64,000 bases of DNA from Streptomyces olivochromogenes (GCF_001514115.1 NZ_KQ948457.1:249829-313828), one strand, 5' to 3'. Positions 48,830 to 58,606 are shown, numbered from the stretch's first letter. Translations and numbers: made by a program. The notes: generated from the sequence alone by a model not told the origin.

Positions 48830-51280
48830 GTGACGAGTACGGAGATGCGTACGGAAGCAGAAGACTCGGGACCCAGCGGCTACGCGGCGGCCCGGCTGCG
48901 CCTCCTCCAGGAGGGGGCGCGGTCCGGGCCGCCGCGCCGTGCCGCCCTCGCCGAACTCACGGACGAATGGCTGACCGGCCTGTTCGGCGCGGGTGCCGAG
49001 GGACTGCGCGGCGTCTCGCTCGTCGCCGTCGGCGGCTACGGCCGCGGAGAACTCTCGCCACGCAGTGATCTCGACCTGCTGCTCCTGCACGACAGCGCCG
49101 ACGCCGGCGCGGTCGCAGCCCTCGCCGACCGCATCTGGTACCCCATCTGGGACCTGGGCCTGGCCCTCGACCACTCGGTGCGTACGCCCGGCGAGGCACG
49201 CAAGACCGCGGGCGGGGACCTCAAGGTGCAGCTCGGCCTGCTGGACGCCCGCCACATCGCGGGCGACCTCGGCCTCACCGCCGGACTGCGCACGGCCGTC
49301 CTCGCCGACTGGCGCAACCAGGCGCCCAAACGCCTCCCTGAACTCCAGGAGCTGTGCGCCGAGCGCGCCGAGCGCCAGGGCGAGTTGCAGTACCTCCTGG
49401 AACCGGACCTGAAGGAGGCTCGCGGCGGCCTGCGCGACGCCACCGCCCTGCGCGCCGTCGCAGCCTCCTGGCTCGCGGACGCGCCCCGTGAGGGCCTCGC
49501 GGAGGCCCGCCGCAGGCTCCTGGACGTCCGCGACGCCCTCCACCTCACCACCGGCCGCGCCACCGACCGCCTCGCGCTCCAGGAGCAGGACCAGGTCGCC
49601 GCCGAACTCGGACTCCTGGACGCCGACACCCTCCTGCGCCAGGTGTACGAGGCCGCGCGCGTCGTGTCGTACGCGAGTGACGTCACCTGGCGCGAAGTGG
49701 GACGCGTGCTCAAGTCGCGCGCTGTGCGGCCACGGCTGCGCGCCATGCTCGGCGGCGGTGCCAAGCCCGCCGTGGAGCGCACACCGCTCGCCGAGGGTGT
49801 GGTCGAGATGGACGGCGAGGTGGTACTCGCCCGCGCCGCGCGCCCCGAACGCGACCCCGTACTCCCGCTGCGTGCCGCGGCCGCCGCCGCACAGGCAGGG
49901 CTCCCGCTCTCCCTGCACGCCGTACGGCGCATGGCCGCCGTCGCGCGCCCACTGCCCACGCCCTGGCCCGCCGAGGCCCGCGAACAGCTCGTCACGCTGC
50001 TCGGCTCGGGCCGCCCGACCATCGAGGTCTGGGAGGCACTGGAGGCCGAGGGCCTGATCACCCGGCTCCTGCCCGACTGGGAGCGGGTGCGCTGCCGCCC
50101 GCAGCGCAACGCCGTGCACATCTGGACCGTCGACCGCCACCTCATCGAGACGGCCGTCCGCGCCTCCGAACTGGCCCGCCGCGTGGGCCGCCCCGACCTC
50201 CTCCTCGTCTCCGCCCTGCTGCACGACATCGGCAAGGGCTGGCCCGGCGACCACTCCGTGGCCGGCGAGATCATCGCCCGGGACGTGGCCGCCCGCATCG
50301 GCTTCGACCGCGCCGACGTGGCGGTGCTCGCCACCCTCGTACGCCACCACCTGCTGCTCATCGACACCGCGACCCGACGCGACCTGGAGGACCCGGCGAC
50401 CGTCCGCTCGGTCGCCGAGGCCGTCGGATCGCAGAGCACCCTCGAACTGCTGCACGCCCTCACCGAGGCGGACGCGCTGGCCACCGGGCCCGCGGCCTGG
50501 TCCTCCTGGCGCGGATCCCTCGTCACCGACCTGGTCAAACGGGTCGCCGCCGTGCTCGCCGGAGACGCCCCCGAGGAGCCCGAGGCCGCCGCGCCCACGG
50601 CCGAGCAGGAGCGGCTCGCCATCGAGGCGTTCCGCACCGGCGGCCCCGTACTGGCACTGCGCGCGCAGACCGAACCGCCCACCGAGGAGGAGCCCACCGG
50701 CGATCCCGAGCCCCTGGGCGTGGAACTGCTCATCGCCGTGCCCGACCAGCCCGGAGTGCTCCCCGCGGTCGCCGGTGTCCTCGCGATGCACCGCCTGACC
50801 GTGCGCACGGCCGAGCTGCGCGCCCTGGACCTGCCCGACGGCGTCGAGGGTTCGGTGCTGCTGCTCAACTGGCGGGTCGCCGCCGAGTACGGTTCCCTGC
50901 CGCAGGCCGCCCGGCTGCGCGCCGACCTGGTGCGCGCCCTGGACGGCTCCCTGGACATCGCGGCCCGACTCGCCGAGCGCGACGCCGCCTATCCGCGCCG
51001 CCGGGGCACGATCGCGCCGCCGCCCCGGGTGACGGTCGCCTCCGCCGCCTCCCGCCACGCGACGGTCATCGAGGTCCGTGCCCACGACGCTCCCGGCCTG
51101 CTGCACCGCATCGGGCGGGCCCTGGAGGACGCGAGCGTATGGGTGCGCAGCATGCATGTCTCCACCCTCGGCGCCAACGCCGTGGACGCCTTCTACGTGA
51201 CCGGCCCCAAGGGCGCGCCCCTGCCGGCGGAGGAGGCGGTTTCGGTGGCGCGGGGGCTGGAGGAGATGCTGCGGGGATGA
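48830..51280 (+). CDS. glnD: PII nucleotidyltransferase / nucleotidyl-removing enzyme
   Basis: 816 residues. The nucleotidyltransferase motif GGYGRGELSPRSDLDLLLLH is near 67-86. An HD domain (LLVSALLHDIGKGWPGDHSV, near 457-476) removes the nucleotide. Two C-terminal ACT domains (near 625-700 and 740-812; VELLIAVPDQPGVLPAVAGV and TVIEVRAHDAPGLLHRIGRA) bind glutamine. In Streptomyces GlnD adenylylates GlnK. The GTG start at 48830 follows AGGAGCC. It is the last gene of the nitrogen operon. Confidence 0.97.
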   Translation: MTSTEMRTEAEDSGPSGYAAARLRLLQEGARSGPPRRAALAELTDEWLTGLFGAGAEGLRGVSLVAVGGYGRGELSPRSDLDLLLLHDSADAGAVAALADRIWYPIWDLGLALDHSVRTPGEARKTAGGDLKVQLGLLDARHIAGDLGLTAGLRTAVLADWRNQAPKRLPELQELCAERAERQGELQYLLEPDLKEARGGLRDATALRAVAASWLADAPREGLAEARRRLLDVRDALHLTTGRATDRLALQEQDQVAAELGLLDADTLLRQVYEAARVVSYASDVTWREVGRVLKSRAVRPRLRAMLGGGAKPAVERTPLAEGVVEMDGEVVLARAARPERDPVLPLRAAAAAAQAGLPLSLHAVRRMAAVARPLPTPWPAEAREQLVTLLGSGRPTIEVWEALEAEGLITRLLPDWERVRCRPQRNAVHIWTVDRHLIETAVRASELARRVGRPDLLLVSALLHDIGKGWPGDHSVAGEIIARDVAARIGFDRADVAVLATLVRHHLLLIDTATRRDLEDPATVRSVAEAVGSQSTLELLHALTEADALATGPAAWSSWRGSLVTDLVKRVAAVLAGDAPEEPEAAAPTAEQERLAIEAFRTGGPVLALRAQTEPPTEEEPTGDPEPLGVELLIAVPDQPGVLPAVAGVLAMHRLTVRTAELRALDLPDGVEGSVLLLNWRVAAEYGSLPQAARLRADLVRALDGSLDIAARLAERDAAYPRRRGTIAPPPRVTVASAASRHATVIEVRAHDAPGLLHRIGRALEDASVWVRSMHVSTLGANAVDAFYVTGPKGAPLPAEEAVSVARGLEEMLRG

Positions 51281-51442
51281 CCTCGTGGCAGATGCTGCGG
51301 GAGTGACCTCGCGGTCCTGTCTCCGCCCTTCGAACGTGGTCCCTGTCGGGTATTCACACCGGGCAGGGGACACCAACCCTTTTCGGGCAGATACCCTGGA
51401 GGGCAACCCAAACCGCCCCCGACTCCGAGGACCGACGCCACC

Positions 51443-52996
51443 GTGTTCGATACCCTCTCAGACCGCCTGAGCGCGACTTTCAAAAACCTCCGCGGGAAAG
51501 GCCGGCTCTCCGAGGCGGACATCGACGCCACGGCCCGCGAGATCCGTATCGCGCTCCTTGAAGCCGATGTGGCCCTGCCGGTCGTCCGGACGTTCATCAA
51601 GAACGTGAAGGAGAGGGCACTCGGGAGCGAGGTCTCCAAGGCCCTCAACCCTGCCCAGCAGGTCCTGAAGATCGTGAACGACGAGCTCGTCACGATCCTC
51701 GGCGGTGAGACCCGCCGCCTGCGGTTCGCCAAGAACCCGCCCACCGTGATCATGCTCGCGGGCCTTCAGGGTGCCGGTAAGACCACGCTCGCCGGAAAGC
51801 TCGGCAAGTGGCTCAAGGACCAGGGCCACTCCCCGCTGCTGGTCGCCGCCGACCTCCAGCGCCCGAACGCCGTGACCCAGCTGAGCGTCGTCGCCGAGCG
51901 CGCCGGTGTGGCCGTCTACGCCCCCGAGCCAGGCAACGGCGTCGGTGACCCGGTCAAGGTCGCCAAGGACTCCATGGAGTTCGCGAAGACCAAGGTCCAC
52001 GACATCGTGATCGTGGACACCGCCGGCCGTCTCGGCATCGACCAGGAGCTGATGCAGCAGGCCGCGGACATCCGCGACGCCGTCAGCCCCGACGAGATCC
52101 TCTTCGTCGTCGACGCGATGATCGGTCAGGACGCGGTCAACACCGCCGAGGCCTTCCGCGACGGCGTCGGCTTCGACGGCGTCGTCCTGTCGAAGCTCGA
52201 CGGTGACGCCCGCGGTGGTGCCGCGCTCTCCATCGCCTCGGTCACCGGCAAGCCGATCATGTTCGCGTCGAACGGCGAGAAGCTCGACGACTTCGACGCC
52301 TTCCACCCGGACCGGATGGCCTCCCGCATCCTCGACATGGGCGACCTGCTCACCCTGATCGAGCAGGCGGAGAAGACGTTCAGCCAAGAAGAGGCCGAGA
52401 AGATGGCCTCCAAGCTGGCGTCCAAGAAGGGCCAGGACTTCACCCTGGACGACTTCCTGGCCCAGATGGAGCAGGTCAGGAAGATGGGCAGCATCAGCAA
52501 GCTGCTCGGCATGCTCCCGGGCATGGGCCAGATCAAGGACCAGATCAACAACCTCGACGAGCGCGACGTCGACCGCACGGCCGCCATCATCAAGTCGATG
52601 ACGCCGGGCGAGCGCCAGGAGCCGACGATCATCAACGGCTCGCGTCGCGCCCGTATCGCCAAGGGCTCGGGTGTCGAGGTCAGCGCGGTCAAGAACCTGG
52701 TCGAGCGCTTCTTCGAGGCCCGCAAGATGATGTCCCGCATGGCCCAGGGCGGCGGCATGCCCGGAATGCCGGGGATCCCGGGCATGGGCGGCGGCCCCGG
52801 CCGGGCCAAGAAGAAGCAGAAGGTGGCCAAGGGCAAGCAGCGCTCCGGCAACCCGATGAAGCGCAAGCAGCAGGAGGAAGAGGCCGCGGCCCGCCGCGAG
52901 GCCGGTGCCCAGCCGGGCGGCGCCTTCGGTCTGCCGGCCGGGCAGCAGGCTGAGGACTTCGAGCTGCCGGACGAGTTCAAGAAGTTCATGGGCTGA
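51443..52996 (+). CDS. ffh: Signal recognition particle protein Ffh (SRP54)
   Basis: 517 residues. The NG GTPase domain carries LAGLQGAGKTTLAGKLG (G1, near 103), DLQRPNAVTQL, IVDTAGRLGID (G3, near 190) and LSKLDGDARGG (G4, near 248). The M domain (330-445) binds 4.5S RNA and signal sequences: GMLPGMGQIKDQ, IINGSRRARIAKGSG and a methionine/glycine loop GMPGMPGIPGMGGGPG. A basic tail follows (RAKKKQKVAKGKQRSG). GTG 51443 follows CGAGGACC. It partners with FtsY encoded 7 kb upstream. Confidence 0.98.
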   Translation: MFDTLSDRLSATFKNLRGKGRLSEADIDATAREIRIALLEADVALPVVRTFIKNVKERALGSEVSKALNPAQQVLKIVNDELVTILGGETRRLRFAKNPPTVIMLAGLQGAGKTTLAGKLGKWLKDQGHSPLLVAADLQRPNAVTQLSVVAERAGVAVYAPEPGNGVGDPVKVAKDSMEFAKTKVHDIVIVDTAGRLGIDQELMQQAADIRDAVSPDEILFVVDAMIGQDAVNTAEAFRDGVGFDGVVLSKLDGDARGGAALSIASVTGKPIMFASNGEKLDDFDAFHPDRMASRILDMGDLLTLIEQAEKTFSQEEAEKMASKLASKKGQDFTLDDFLAQMEQVRKMGSISKLLGMLPGMGQIKDQINNLDERDVDRTAAIIKSMTPGERQEPTIINGSRRARIAKGSGVEVSAVKNLVERFFEARKMMSRMAQGGGMPGMPGIPGMGGGPGRAKKKQKVAKGKQRSGNPMKRKQQEEEAAARREAGAQPGGAFGLPAGQQAEDFELPDEFKKFMG

Positions 52997-53058
52997 CGGT
53001 TCGTTTCCGTACGGAGTCTTCCGTACGAGGTCTTCCGTACGGGGTCGTTCTCGTACGT

Positions 53059-53096
53059 CACTGGGGGCGCCCCTCGCCGGAGGGGCGCCCCCAGTG
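53059..53096 (+). terminator. ffh terminator
   Basis: A perfect 16-bp stem, 53059-53074 with 53081-53096, and a 6-nt loop, 62 bp after the ffh stop. Confidence 0.88.
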
Positions 53097-53144
53097 GCAT
53101 TTTCTGCGCATGCTGGCGAGTATTTCGTGTCGTAACGTCCTCAT

Positions 53145-55082
53145 ATGAGCAACCCTGTGCCGCCGCGCAAGGACCCCGACCAGCCGTGGCGTACCGAGGG
53201 AACGCCACCCGACTCGACCGGTCCGCCCTCCGGGCGAAGGAAGATGCCCGGCGGCTGGATCGGCCTCGTCGTCGCCGTCCTGGTCGTGTTCGTGATCGCC
53301 CTCCTGGTGCTGTCCTTCTTCAACGAGGGCACCGAGCCGACGATCTCGTACACGGAGTTCAGCAAGCAGGTCGACAACGACAACATCGGCAAGATCTACT
53401 CCAAGGGCGACGCGATCCAGGGCGAGCTCAAGACGGCCCAGGCCAAACCGGACGGCGGCGGGAAGTACACCAAGTTCAAGACCCAGCGCCCGTCCTTCGC
53501 GGACGACAAGCTCTGGCAGAACCTGGAGACCCACCACGTCACGGTGACCGCCTCACCGGTGGTCCAGCAGCGCAGCTTCCTCTCCAACCTGCTGATCTCC
53601 CTGGCCCCGATCGTGCTCCTGGTACTGCTGTGGATGTTCTTCGCCCGGCGGCTGCGGGCGGGCATCGGAGGCCCGGGCGGCATGCTCGGCCGCAAGGCGC
53701 CCCCGAAACCGGTCGAACTGCAGCCCGGCGCCCAGCGCACGACCTTCGCCGACGTGGCCGGAATCGACGAGGTCGAGGGCGAACTGAACGATGTCGTCGA
53801 CTTCCTCAAGAATCCGGACGCGTACCGCAGGATGGGCGCGAAGATGCCGCGCGGTGTGCTCCTCGCGGGTGCGCCCGGCACGGGAAAGACCCTGCTCGCG
53901 CGTGCCGTGGCGGGGGAGGCGGGCGTTCCGTTCTTCTCGGCCTCGGCATCGGAGTTCATCGAGATGATCGTGGGCGTGGGCGCGTCCCGGGTCCGGGAAC
54001 TCTTCGCCGAGGCCCGGAAAGTGGCCCCTTCGATCATCTTCATCGACGAGATCGACACCATCGGGCGGTCCCGGGCCGGCGGCTCGGCGATGGGCGGCCA
54101 CGACGAGCGCGAGCAGACCCTGAACCAGATCCTCACCGAGATGGACGGCTTCTCGGGCTTCGAGGGCGTCATCGTCATCGCGGCGACGAACCGTGCGGAC
54201 ATCCTGGACCCGGCGCTGACCCGGCCCGGCCGCTTCGACCGGATCGTCAACGTCGCGCCCCCCGACCGCCGTGGCCGTGAGGCGATCCTGCGGATCCACA
54301 CCCGCGAGATCCCACTGTCCCCGGAAGTGGACCTGGCCCAGGTGGCCCGCACGACGCCGGGCATGACCGGTGCGGATCTGGCCAACCTCGCCAACGAGGC
54401 GGCGCTGCTCGCCGTCAAGCGCAAGCAGGACGAGGTGACGCCGCCGGACCTCTCCGAGGCGCTGGAGAAGGTGCAGCTCGGTGCGGAGCGTTCCCTGGTG
54501 ATGCCCTACGAGGAGCGCCGCAGGACCGCGTACCACGAGAGCGGCCACGCCCTCCTCGGCATGCTGCAGCCGGGTGCCGACCCGGTTCGCAAGATCACCA
54601 TCGTCCCGCGCGGGCGCGCGCTGGGCGTCACGCTCTCGACACCGGACACCGACCGGTACTCGTACACCGAGGAATACCTGCGGGGTCGCATCATCGGTGC
54701 CCTGGGGGGCATGGCCGCCGAACACGTCGTCTACGGAGTCGTCACGACCGGCTCCGAGAACGACCTCGAACAGGTCACCAACGTCGTTCGCGGCATGGTC
54801 GCCCGCTGGGGCATGAGCGAACGGGTCGGCCGTCTCTCCGCCCTCCCGAACGACGCCCAGCAGGCCTACGGCCTCGCCGCCGCGCCGGCCACCCTCGACT
54901 CCATCGACCACGAGATGCGGCGCATCGTCGACGAGTGCTACGAGGAGGCGTGCCAGAAGCTCATTGACCACCGGGACCAACTGAACGCCCTCGCGGAGGC
55001 CCTCCTCGCGAACGAGACGTTGGAGGAGGCCCAGGCATACCGGATCGCGGGAGTGACGCGCGTGAAGAAGGAGGAGGTGTGA
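53145..55082 (+). CDS. ftsH: FtsH-family ATP-dependent zinc metalloprotease
   Basis: 645 residues. The membrane anchor has two segments (GLVVAVLVVFVIALLVLSFF near 40-59; LLISLAPIVLLVLLWMFFAR near 147-166) enclosing a small external domain. The AAA module has Walker A GAPGTGKTLLARAVAGE (near 246), Walker B SIIFIDEIDTIGRSR and the second region of homology ATNRADILDPALTRPGRFDR. The protease has HESGH (near 465) and Asp in TTGSENDLEQVTNVVRGMVA. It degrades membrane and short-lived proteins. Many Streptomyces also have a second FtsH near folE; this would be the additional copy, by memory of gene order. Confidence 0.95.
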   Translation: MSNPVPPRKDPDQPWRTEGTPPDSTGPPSGRRKMPGGWIGLVVAVLVVFVIALLVLSFFNEGTEPTISYTEFSKQVDNDNIGKIYSKGDAIQGELKTAQAKPDGGGKYTKFKTQRPSFADDKLWQNLETHHVTVTASPVVQQRSFLSNLLISLAPIVLLVLLWMFFARRLRAGIGGPGGMLGRKAPPKPVELQPGAQRTTFADVAGIDEVEGELNDVVDFLKNPDAYRRMGAKMPRGVLLAGAPGTGKTLLARAVAGEAGVPFFSASASEFIEMIVGVGASRVRELFAEARKVAPSIIFIDEIDTIGRSRAGGSAMGGHDEREQTLNQILTEMDGFSGFEGVIVIAATNRADILDPALTRPGRFDRIVNVAPPDRRGREAILRIHTREIPLSPEVDLAQVARTTPGMTGADLANLANEAALLAVKRKQDEVTPPDLSEALEKVQLGAERSLVMPYEERRRTAYHESGHALLGMLQPGADPVRKITIVPRGRALGVTLSTPDTDRYSYTEEYLRGRIIGALGGMAAEHVVYGVVTTGSENDLEQVTNVVRGMVARWGMSERVGRLSALPNDAQQAYGLAAAPATLDSIDHEMRRIVDECYEEACQKLIDHRDQLNALAEALLANETLEEAQAYRIAGVTRVKKEEV

Positions 55083-55122
55083 GGCTCCGACCCGGATTCA
55101 CGTGGCTGCGGGTCGGACGGGG

Positions 55123-55154
55123 GTTCCCCGCGCTCCTTCAGGGGCGCGGAGAAC
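55123..55154 (+). terminator. ftsH terminator (Streptomyces intergenic hairpin type)
   Basis: GTTCCCCGCGCTCC (55123-55136) pairs with GGGGCGCGGAGAAC (55141-55154) apart from one mismatch and one wobble, and TCTTTTTG follows at 55162. The arm sequence is that of the abundant Streptomyces GTTCCCCGCGCCCC hairpin family. Confidence 0.8.
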
Positions 55155-55227
55155 TACGCAGTCTTTTTGCGGGCGTCTGGGGACGGATGGGACGGGCAGG
55201 GGCGGCGGGGGTGTGAACCCGGCGACC

Positions 55228-56055
55228 TCAGCCCGTGCGGGCGATCAGGTACCTGAAGACGTTCGGCATCCACACCGTGCCGTCCCCGCGCTGATACGGA
55301 TGCAGCGCCTCCGTCAGCTCCTTGCAGACCTGCACCACATCCGTCGCACCGACCGCCGCGTCGAACAGCCCGGTCGACAACAACCCCCGCACCGCGCTCT
55401 CCACGTCCGCGTACCCGAAGGGACACGCCACCCGCCCGGACCCGTCCGGCCGGAGCCCGGCCCGCTGGGCGACCTCCTCCAGGTCGTCCCGGCGAGGACC
55501 CTGCCCGCACCCCTCGCCCGGCAGCACCGCGGACGTGGCACACCGCTCCGGCGGCCCCCATCCGACCAGCACCACGGCCGCCCCCCGCTCGGCGAGCGGA
55601 GTCGCCGCCGACAGCAGCTCCCCGAGTTCCTCGGCGTCCCCCGGCGCGCACCCGATCGGCTCGAACGCGGTCACCAGCGTGTACGCGGCCGCCGTGGGAT
55701 CGGCGAGGTCCGAGGGGGACCCCTCCACGATCCGGGCGTCGGCACGCGCGCGTGTGCCCCACCCGTCCGGCAGTAACCGTTCCCGCGCGAGCCGCACCCG
55801 TTCGGGCGAAGAGGAGTCGACGCCGGTCACCGCCGCTCCCCGGGAGGCCGCCATCAGAAGGGCCAGCCCCGAACCGCAGCGCAGGCCGAGGACCCGCGTC
55901 CCGGCGCCCACTTCGAGCCGCTCGTGGACGGCTTCGTAGAGCGGCACCAGCATCCGCTCCTGGATCTCGGCCCAGTCACGCGCGCGTGCACACGGATCCA
56001 CCCGGGGCGGCGCGGCCGCGTGAGGTAGGTGATGCCGCACGAGCGTAGGTGTCAT
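55228..56055 (-). CDS. Class I SAM-dependent methyltransferase
   Basis: 275 residues. A SAM-binding fold is seen as GTRVLGLRCGSGLALLMAAS (motif I, near 52-71; the usual D/E after VL is missing, giving GLRCGSG) followed by AAVTGVDSSSPERVRLARER and AYTLVTAFEPIGCA. The substrate cannot be told; the family contains small-molecule and ubiquinone-type methyltransferases. The gene is isolated, convergent with ftsH and divergent from proS. Confidence 0.8.
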   Translation of the reverse strand: MTPTLVRHHLPHAAAPPRVDPCARARDWAEIQERMLVPLYEAVHERLEVGAGTRVLGLRCGSGLALLMAASRGAAVTGVDSSSPERVRLARERLLPDGWGTRARADARIVEGSPSDLADPTAAAYTLVTAFEPIGCAPGDAEELGELLSAATPLAERGAAVVLVGWGPPERCATSAVLPGEGCGQGPRRDDLEEVAQRAGLRPDGSGRVACPFGYADVESAVRGLLSTGLFDAAVGATDVVQVCKELTEALHPYQRGDGTVWMPNVFRYLIARTG

Positions 56056-56254
56056 CGAAAGCGCCCCAATCCGCCGAGAGTTGCCGCTGCGCCCCGTTTC
56101 CCTTGCCCCCGTGCAGTGCGCTCGCTCTTCCCCCGTATGTCAGGTAACTCCGCACTCGTCGCGCCGTCCAGGGGTTGTGGCGCGCTGCTTGCGCGCTGTC
56201 CGCGCGCGGCACAAGAATTCACATACCGGCAACGTGTGCCCGTACCATCGCGCC

Positions 56255-57670
56255 ATGGCAAAGGCACCCGTTCTCACGCCCCAGGCGGACGACTTCCCGC
56301 GCTGGTACCAGGATCTGATCGCCAAGGCCGAACTGGCCGACAACGGACCGGTGCGCGGCTCCATGGTCATCCGACCGTACGGGTACGGGCTGTGGGAGCG
56401 GATGCAGGCGGAGATGGACGCCCGCATCAAGGAGACGGGTACCCAGAACGCGTACTTCCCGTTGCTGATCCCGCAGTCGTACCTCACCAAGGAGGCCGAC
56501 CACGTCGAGGGCTTCGCACCGGAGCTCGCGGTGGTTACGCACGGCGGCGGCAAGGAGCTCGAGGAGCCCGCGGTCGTCCGACCCACCTCCGAGATGATCA
56601 TCAACGACTACTTCTCGAAGTGGGTGCAGAGCTACCGCGACCTGCCGCTGCTGATCAACCAGTGGGCCAACGTGGTCCGTTGGGAGCTGCGGCCCCGCCT
56701 CTTCCTGCGTACGTCCGAGTTCCTCTGGCAGGAGGGCCACACCGCGCACGCCACGTACGAGGACGCCCGCGACTTCGCCGCGCACATCCACCGCCAGGTG
56801 TACGAGGACTTCATGCTGAACGTCCTCGGCATGGATGTCGTCCCCGGCCGCAAGACCGTCAAGGAGCGCTTCGCGGGTGCCATCAACACCCTCACGCTCG
56901 AAGGCATGATGGGCGACGGCAAGGCCCTCCAGATGGCCACCAGCCACGAGCTGGGCCAGAACTTCGCCAAGGCCTTCAACACCCGGTTCCTGTCGAAGGA
57001 AGGCAAGCAGGAGCTGGTCTGGCAGACCTCCTGGGGTTCGACGACCCGCATGATCGGCGCCCTGGTGATGATGCACGGCGACGACAACGGACTGCGCGTC
57101 CCGCCGCGGCTCGCCCAGATCCAGGCCGTCGTCCTCGCGATCAAGGGCGACGAGGCGGTTCTGGCCAAGGTCCGCGAAATCGGCGACCGGTTGAAGGCGG
57201 CGGGTGTACGCGTCCATGTGGACGACCGCACCGACGTCCCGTTCGGGCGGCGCGCCGTCGACTGGGAGCTCAAGGGAGTCCCCGTCCGCGTGGAGGTCGG
57301 TCCCCGTGACCTGGAGAACGGCACCGCGATGCTGGCCCGCCGTATCCCCGGCGGCAAGGAGCCGGTCGCCATCGACGCTCTGGTGGAACTGCTCCCCGCC
57401 GTCCTCGAAGAGGACCAGGCGCTGCTCCTGAAGCAGTCGCGCGAGCGCCGGGAGTCCCGCACCGCGGAGGTGTCGACGATCCAGGAAGCCGTCGAGACGG
57501 CCACCGCCGGCGGCTGGGCGCGCATTCCGTGGGTCGACCTCGGGGAAGAGGGCGAGGCCGAGCTCGCCGAGCACTCCGTGACCGTACGGTGTCTGGTCGC
57601 CGAGGACGGGTCGGTGCCCGACGCCGACGACGCACCGGGTAACGTCGCGGTCGTCGCGCGCGCTTACTGA
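56255..57670 (+). CDS. proS: Prolyl-tRNA synthetase, archaeal/eukaryal type
   Basis: Charges tRNA-Pro. The 471 residues lack the ~180-residue editing insertion of the standard bacterial enzyme and end in the C-terminal Tyr (VVARAY) typical of the archaeal-type class. Class II motifs are visible: VRPTSEMIINDYFSKW, RWELRPRLFLRTSEFLWQEG (motif 2, near 142-161) and a C-terminal anticodon domain (QIQAVVLAIKGDEAVLAKVR). The zinc-site cysteines of the C-terminal domain are absent. ATG 56255 is the homologous start, with no clear ribosome site. Streptomyces normally carry a bacterial-type proS elsewhere, so this may be a second, transferred copy. Confidence 0.95.
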   Translation: MAKAPVLTPQADDFPRWYQDLIAKAELADNGPVRGSMVIRPYGYGLWERMQAEMDARIKETGTQNAYFPLLIPQSYLTKEADHVEGFAPELAVVTHGGGKELEEPAVVRPTSEMIINDYFSKWVQSYRDLPLLINQWANVVRWELRPRLFLRTSEFLWQEGHTAHATYEDARDFAAHIHRQVYEDFMLNVLGMDVVPGRKTVKERFAGAINTLTLEGMMGDGKALQMATSHELGQNFAKAFNTRFLSKEGKQELVWQTSWGSTTRMIGALVMMHGDDNGLRVPPRLAQIQAVVLAIKGDEAVLAKVREIGDRLKAAGVRVHVDDRTDVPFGRRAVDWELKGVPVRVEVGPRDLENGTAMLARRIPGGKEPVAIDALVELLPAVLEEDQALLLKQSRERRESRTAEVSTIQEAVETATAGGWARIPWVDLGEEGEAELAEHSVTVRCLVAEDGSVPDADDAPGNVAVVARAY

Positions 57671-57722
57671 GTAGGCCCGCAGGGAGGCCGAAACGCCTCT
57701 TGCGCATCTGATGACCACAGGG

Positions 57723-57757
57723 GCCCCGGCGTGCGGACATCGTCTACGCGCCGGGGC
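57723..57757 (+). terminator. proS terminator
   Basis: GCCCCGGCG (57723-57731) pairs perfectly with CGCCGGGGC (57749-57757) around a 17-nt loop, 53 bp after the proS stop. Confidence 0.6.
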
Positions 57758-57921
57758 GTACGCGTTACTACGTACCGGCTTGGTGTGAGCTGTGAGGCTT
57801 CTCCGCAGATCAGCGCACCCGCCCTCGTCCGGACGCATCAGCACCAACTGACGGGTACGTGCAAATTATTTGGGATGGCCCGGAATAGGAACACAGAGGC
57901 CCCCCGGCTCGTTGTGATTAC

Positions 57922-58518
57922 GTGAGCACGACACCACCTGTTCTCGCCGCAGAGCTGGCAGGGGCGTGGGCCGACATTCAGCGGCACCACCCCGAACTGC
58001 CCGATCTTGCCGCGCCAGAGTCCCTGATCGGAGAATCGTCGTCCGCCTGCGGACACGAACTCTCCTTCGAACGACTGCTGCATGAGGCAGTCCATGGCAT
58101 CGCCGCCGCTCGCGGAGTCCGCGACACTTCGCGCGCCGGCCGGTACCACAACCGCAGATTCCTCGCCATCGCCGAGGAGCTGGGCCTCGACCACCCGGAG
58201 GAGCCGCACCCCAGCAGTGGCTTCTCCCTGGTCACGCTCAACCCCGAAGCGAAGCGGCGCTACCGCCCGACGATCGAGCGGCTGCAACGCGCCCTCAAGG
58301 CACACACCGCCGCGACCGCCGCGGACACGGCCCGCTCGTTCCGGGGCCCGGCCGCCCGGCACGGCTCCTCCGGGGGAGGTGTCCGCGTCAAGGCGGTGTG
58401 CGACTGCGGTCGCAACGTACGGGTTGTCCCGTCCGTGCTGGCGCAGGCACCGATCGTGTGCGGAGGATGCGGGAAGCCGTTCCGCATCCCCGAGGTCGTG
58501 GGCGCCGCGGCGAGCTGA
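57922..58518 (+). CDS. SprT-like metallopeptidase-fold protein with zinc ribbon
   Basis: 198 residues. LLHEAVHGIAAARG has an HEXXH site (His54, Glu55, His58), and a third candidate ligand, His76, is in GRYHNRRFLAIAEEL, the SprT spacing. A C-terminal zinc ribbon is formed by Cys160-X-Cys162 and Cys180-XX-Cys183. This is the SprT/Spartan-like layout; Spartan removes DNA-protein crosslinks, but bacterial members are mostly uncharacterised. It starts at GTG 57922. Its neighbours are proS and rpsP. A transcription-factor-like role via the ribbon cannot be excluded. Confidence 0.78.
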   Translation: MSTTPPVLAAELAGAWADIQRHHPELPDLAAPESLIGESSSACGHELSFERLLHEAVHGIAAARGVRDTSRAGRYHNRRFLAIAEELGLDHPEEPHPSSGFSLVTLNPEAKRRYRPTIERLQRALKAHTAATAADTARSFRGPAARHGSSGGGVRVKAVCDCGRNVRVVPSVLAQAPIVCGGCGKPFRIPEVVGAAAS

Positions 58519-58606
58519 GCGGACGGCTGCTCGTGGCAGCCGTACTCAGTCGGAGTCAGCCCCGCGCGGCGGCACCCGGTCCGAACCGGGCGCGCTGCCG
58601 ACCTCG

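Noticed and set aside
48263..51406. Minus-strand open frame of about 1047 codons opposite amtB-glnK-glnD
   Set aside because: It crosses three well-identified genes and has the low-complexity Gly/Arg/Val composition typical of high-GC antisense frames.
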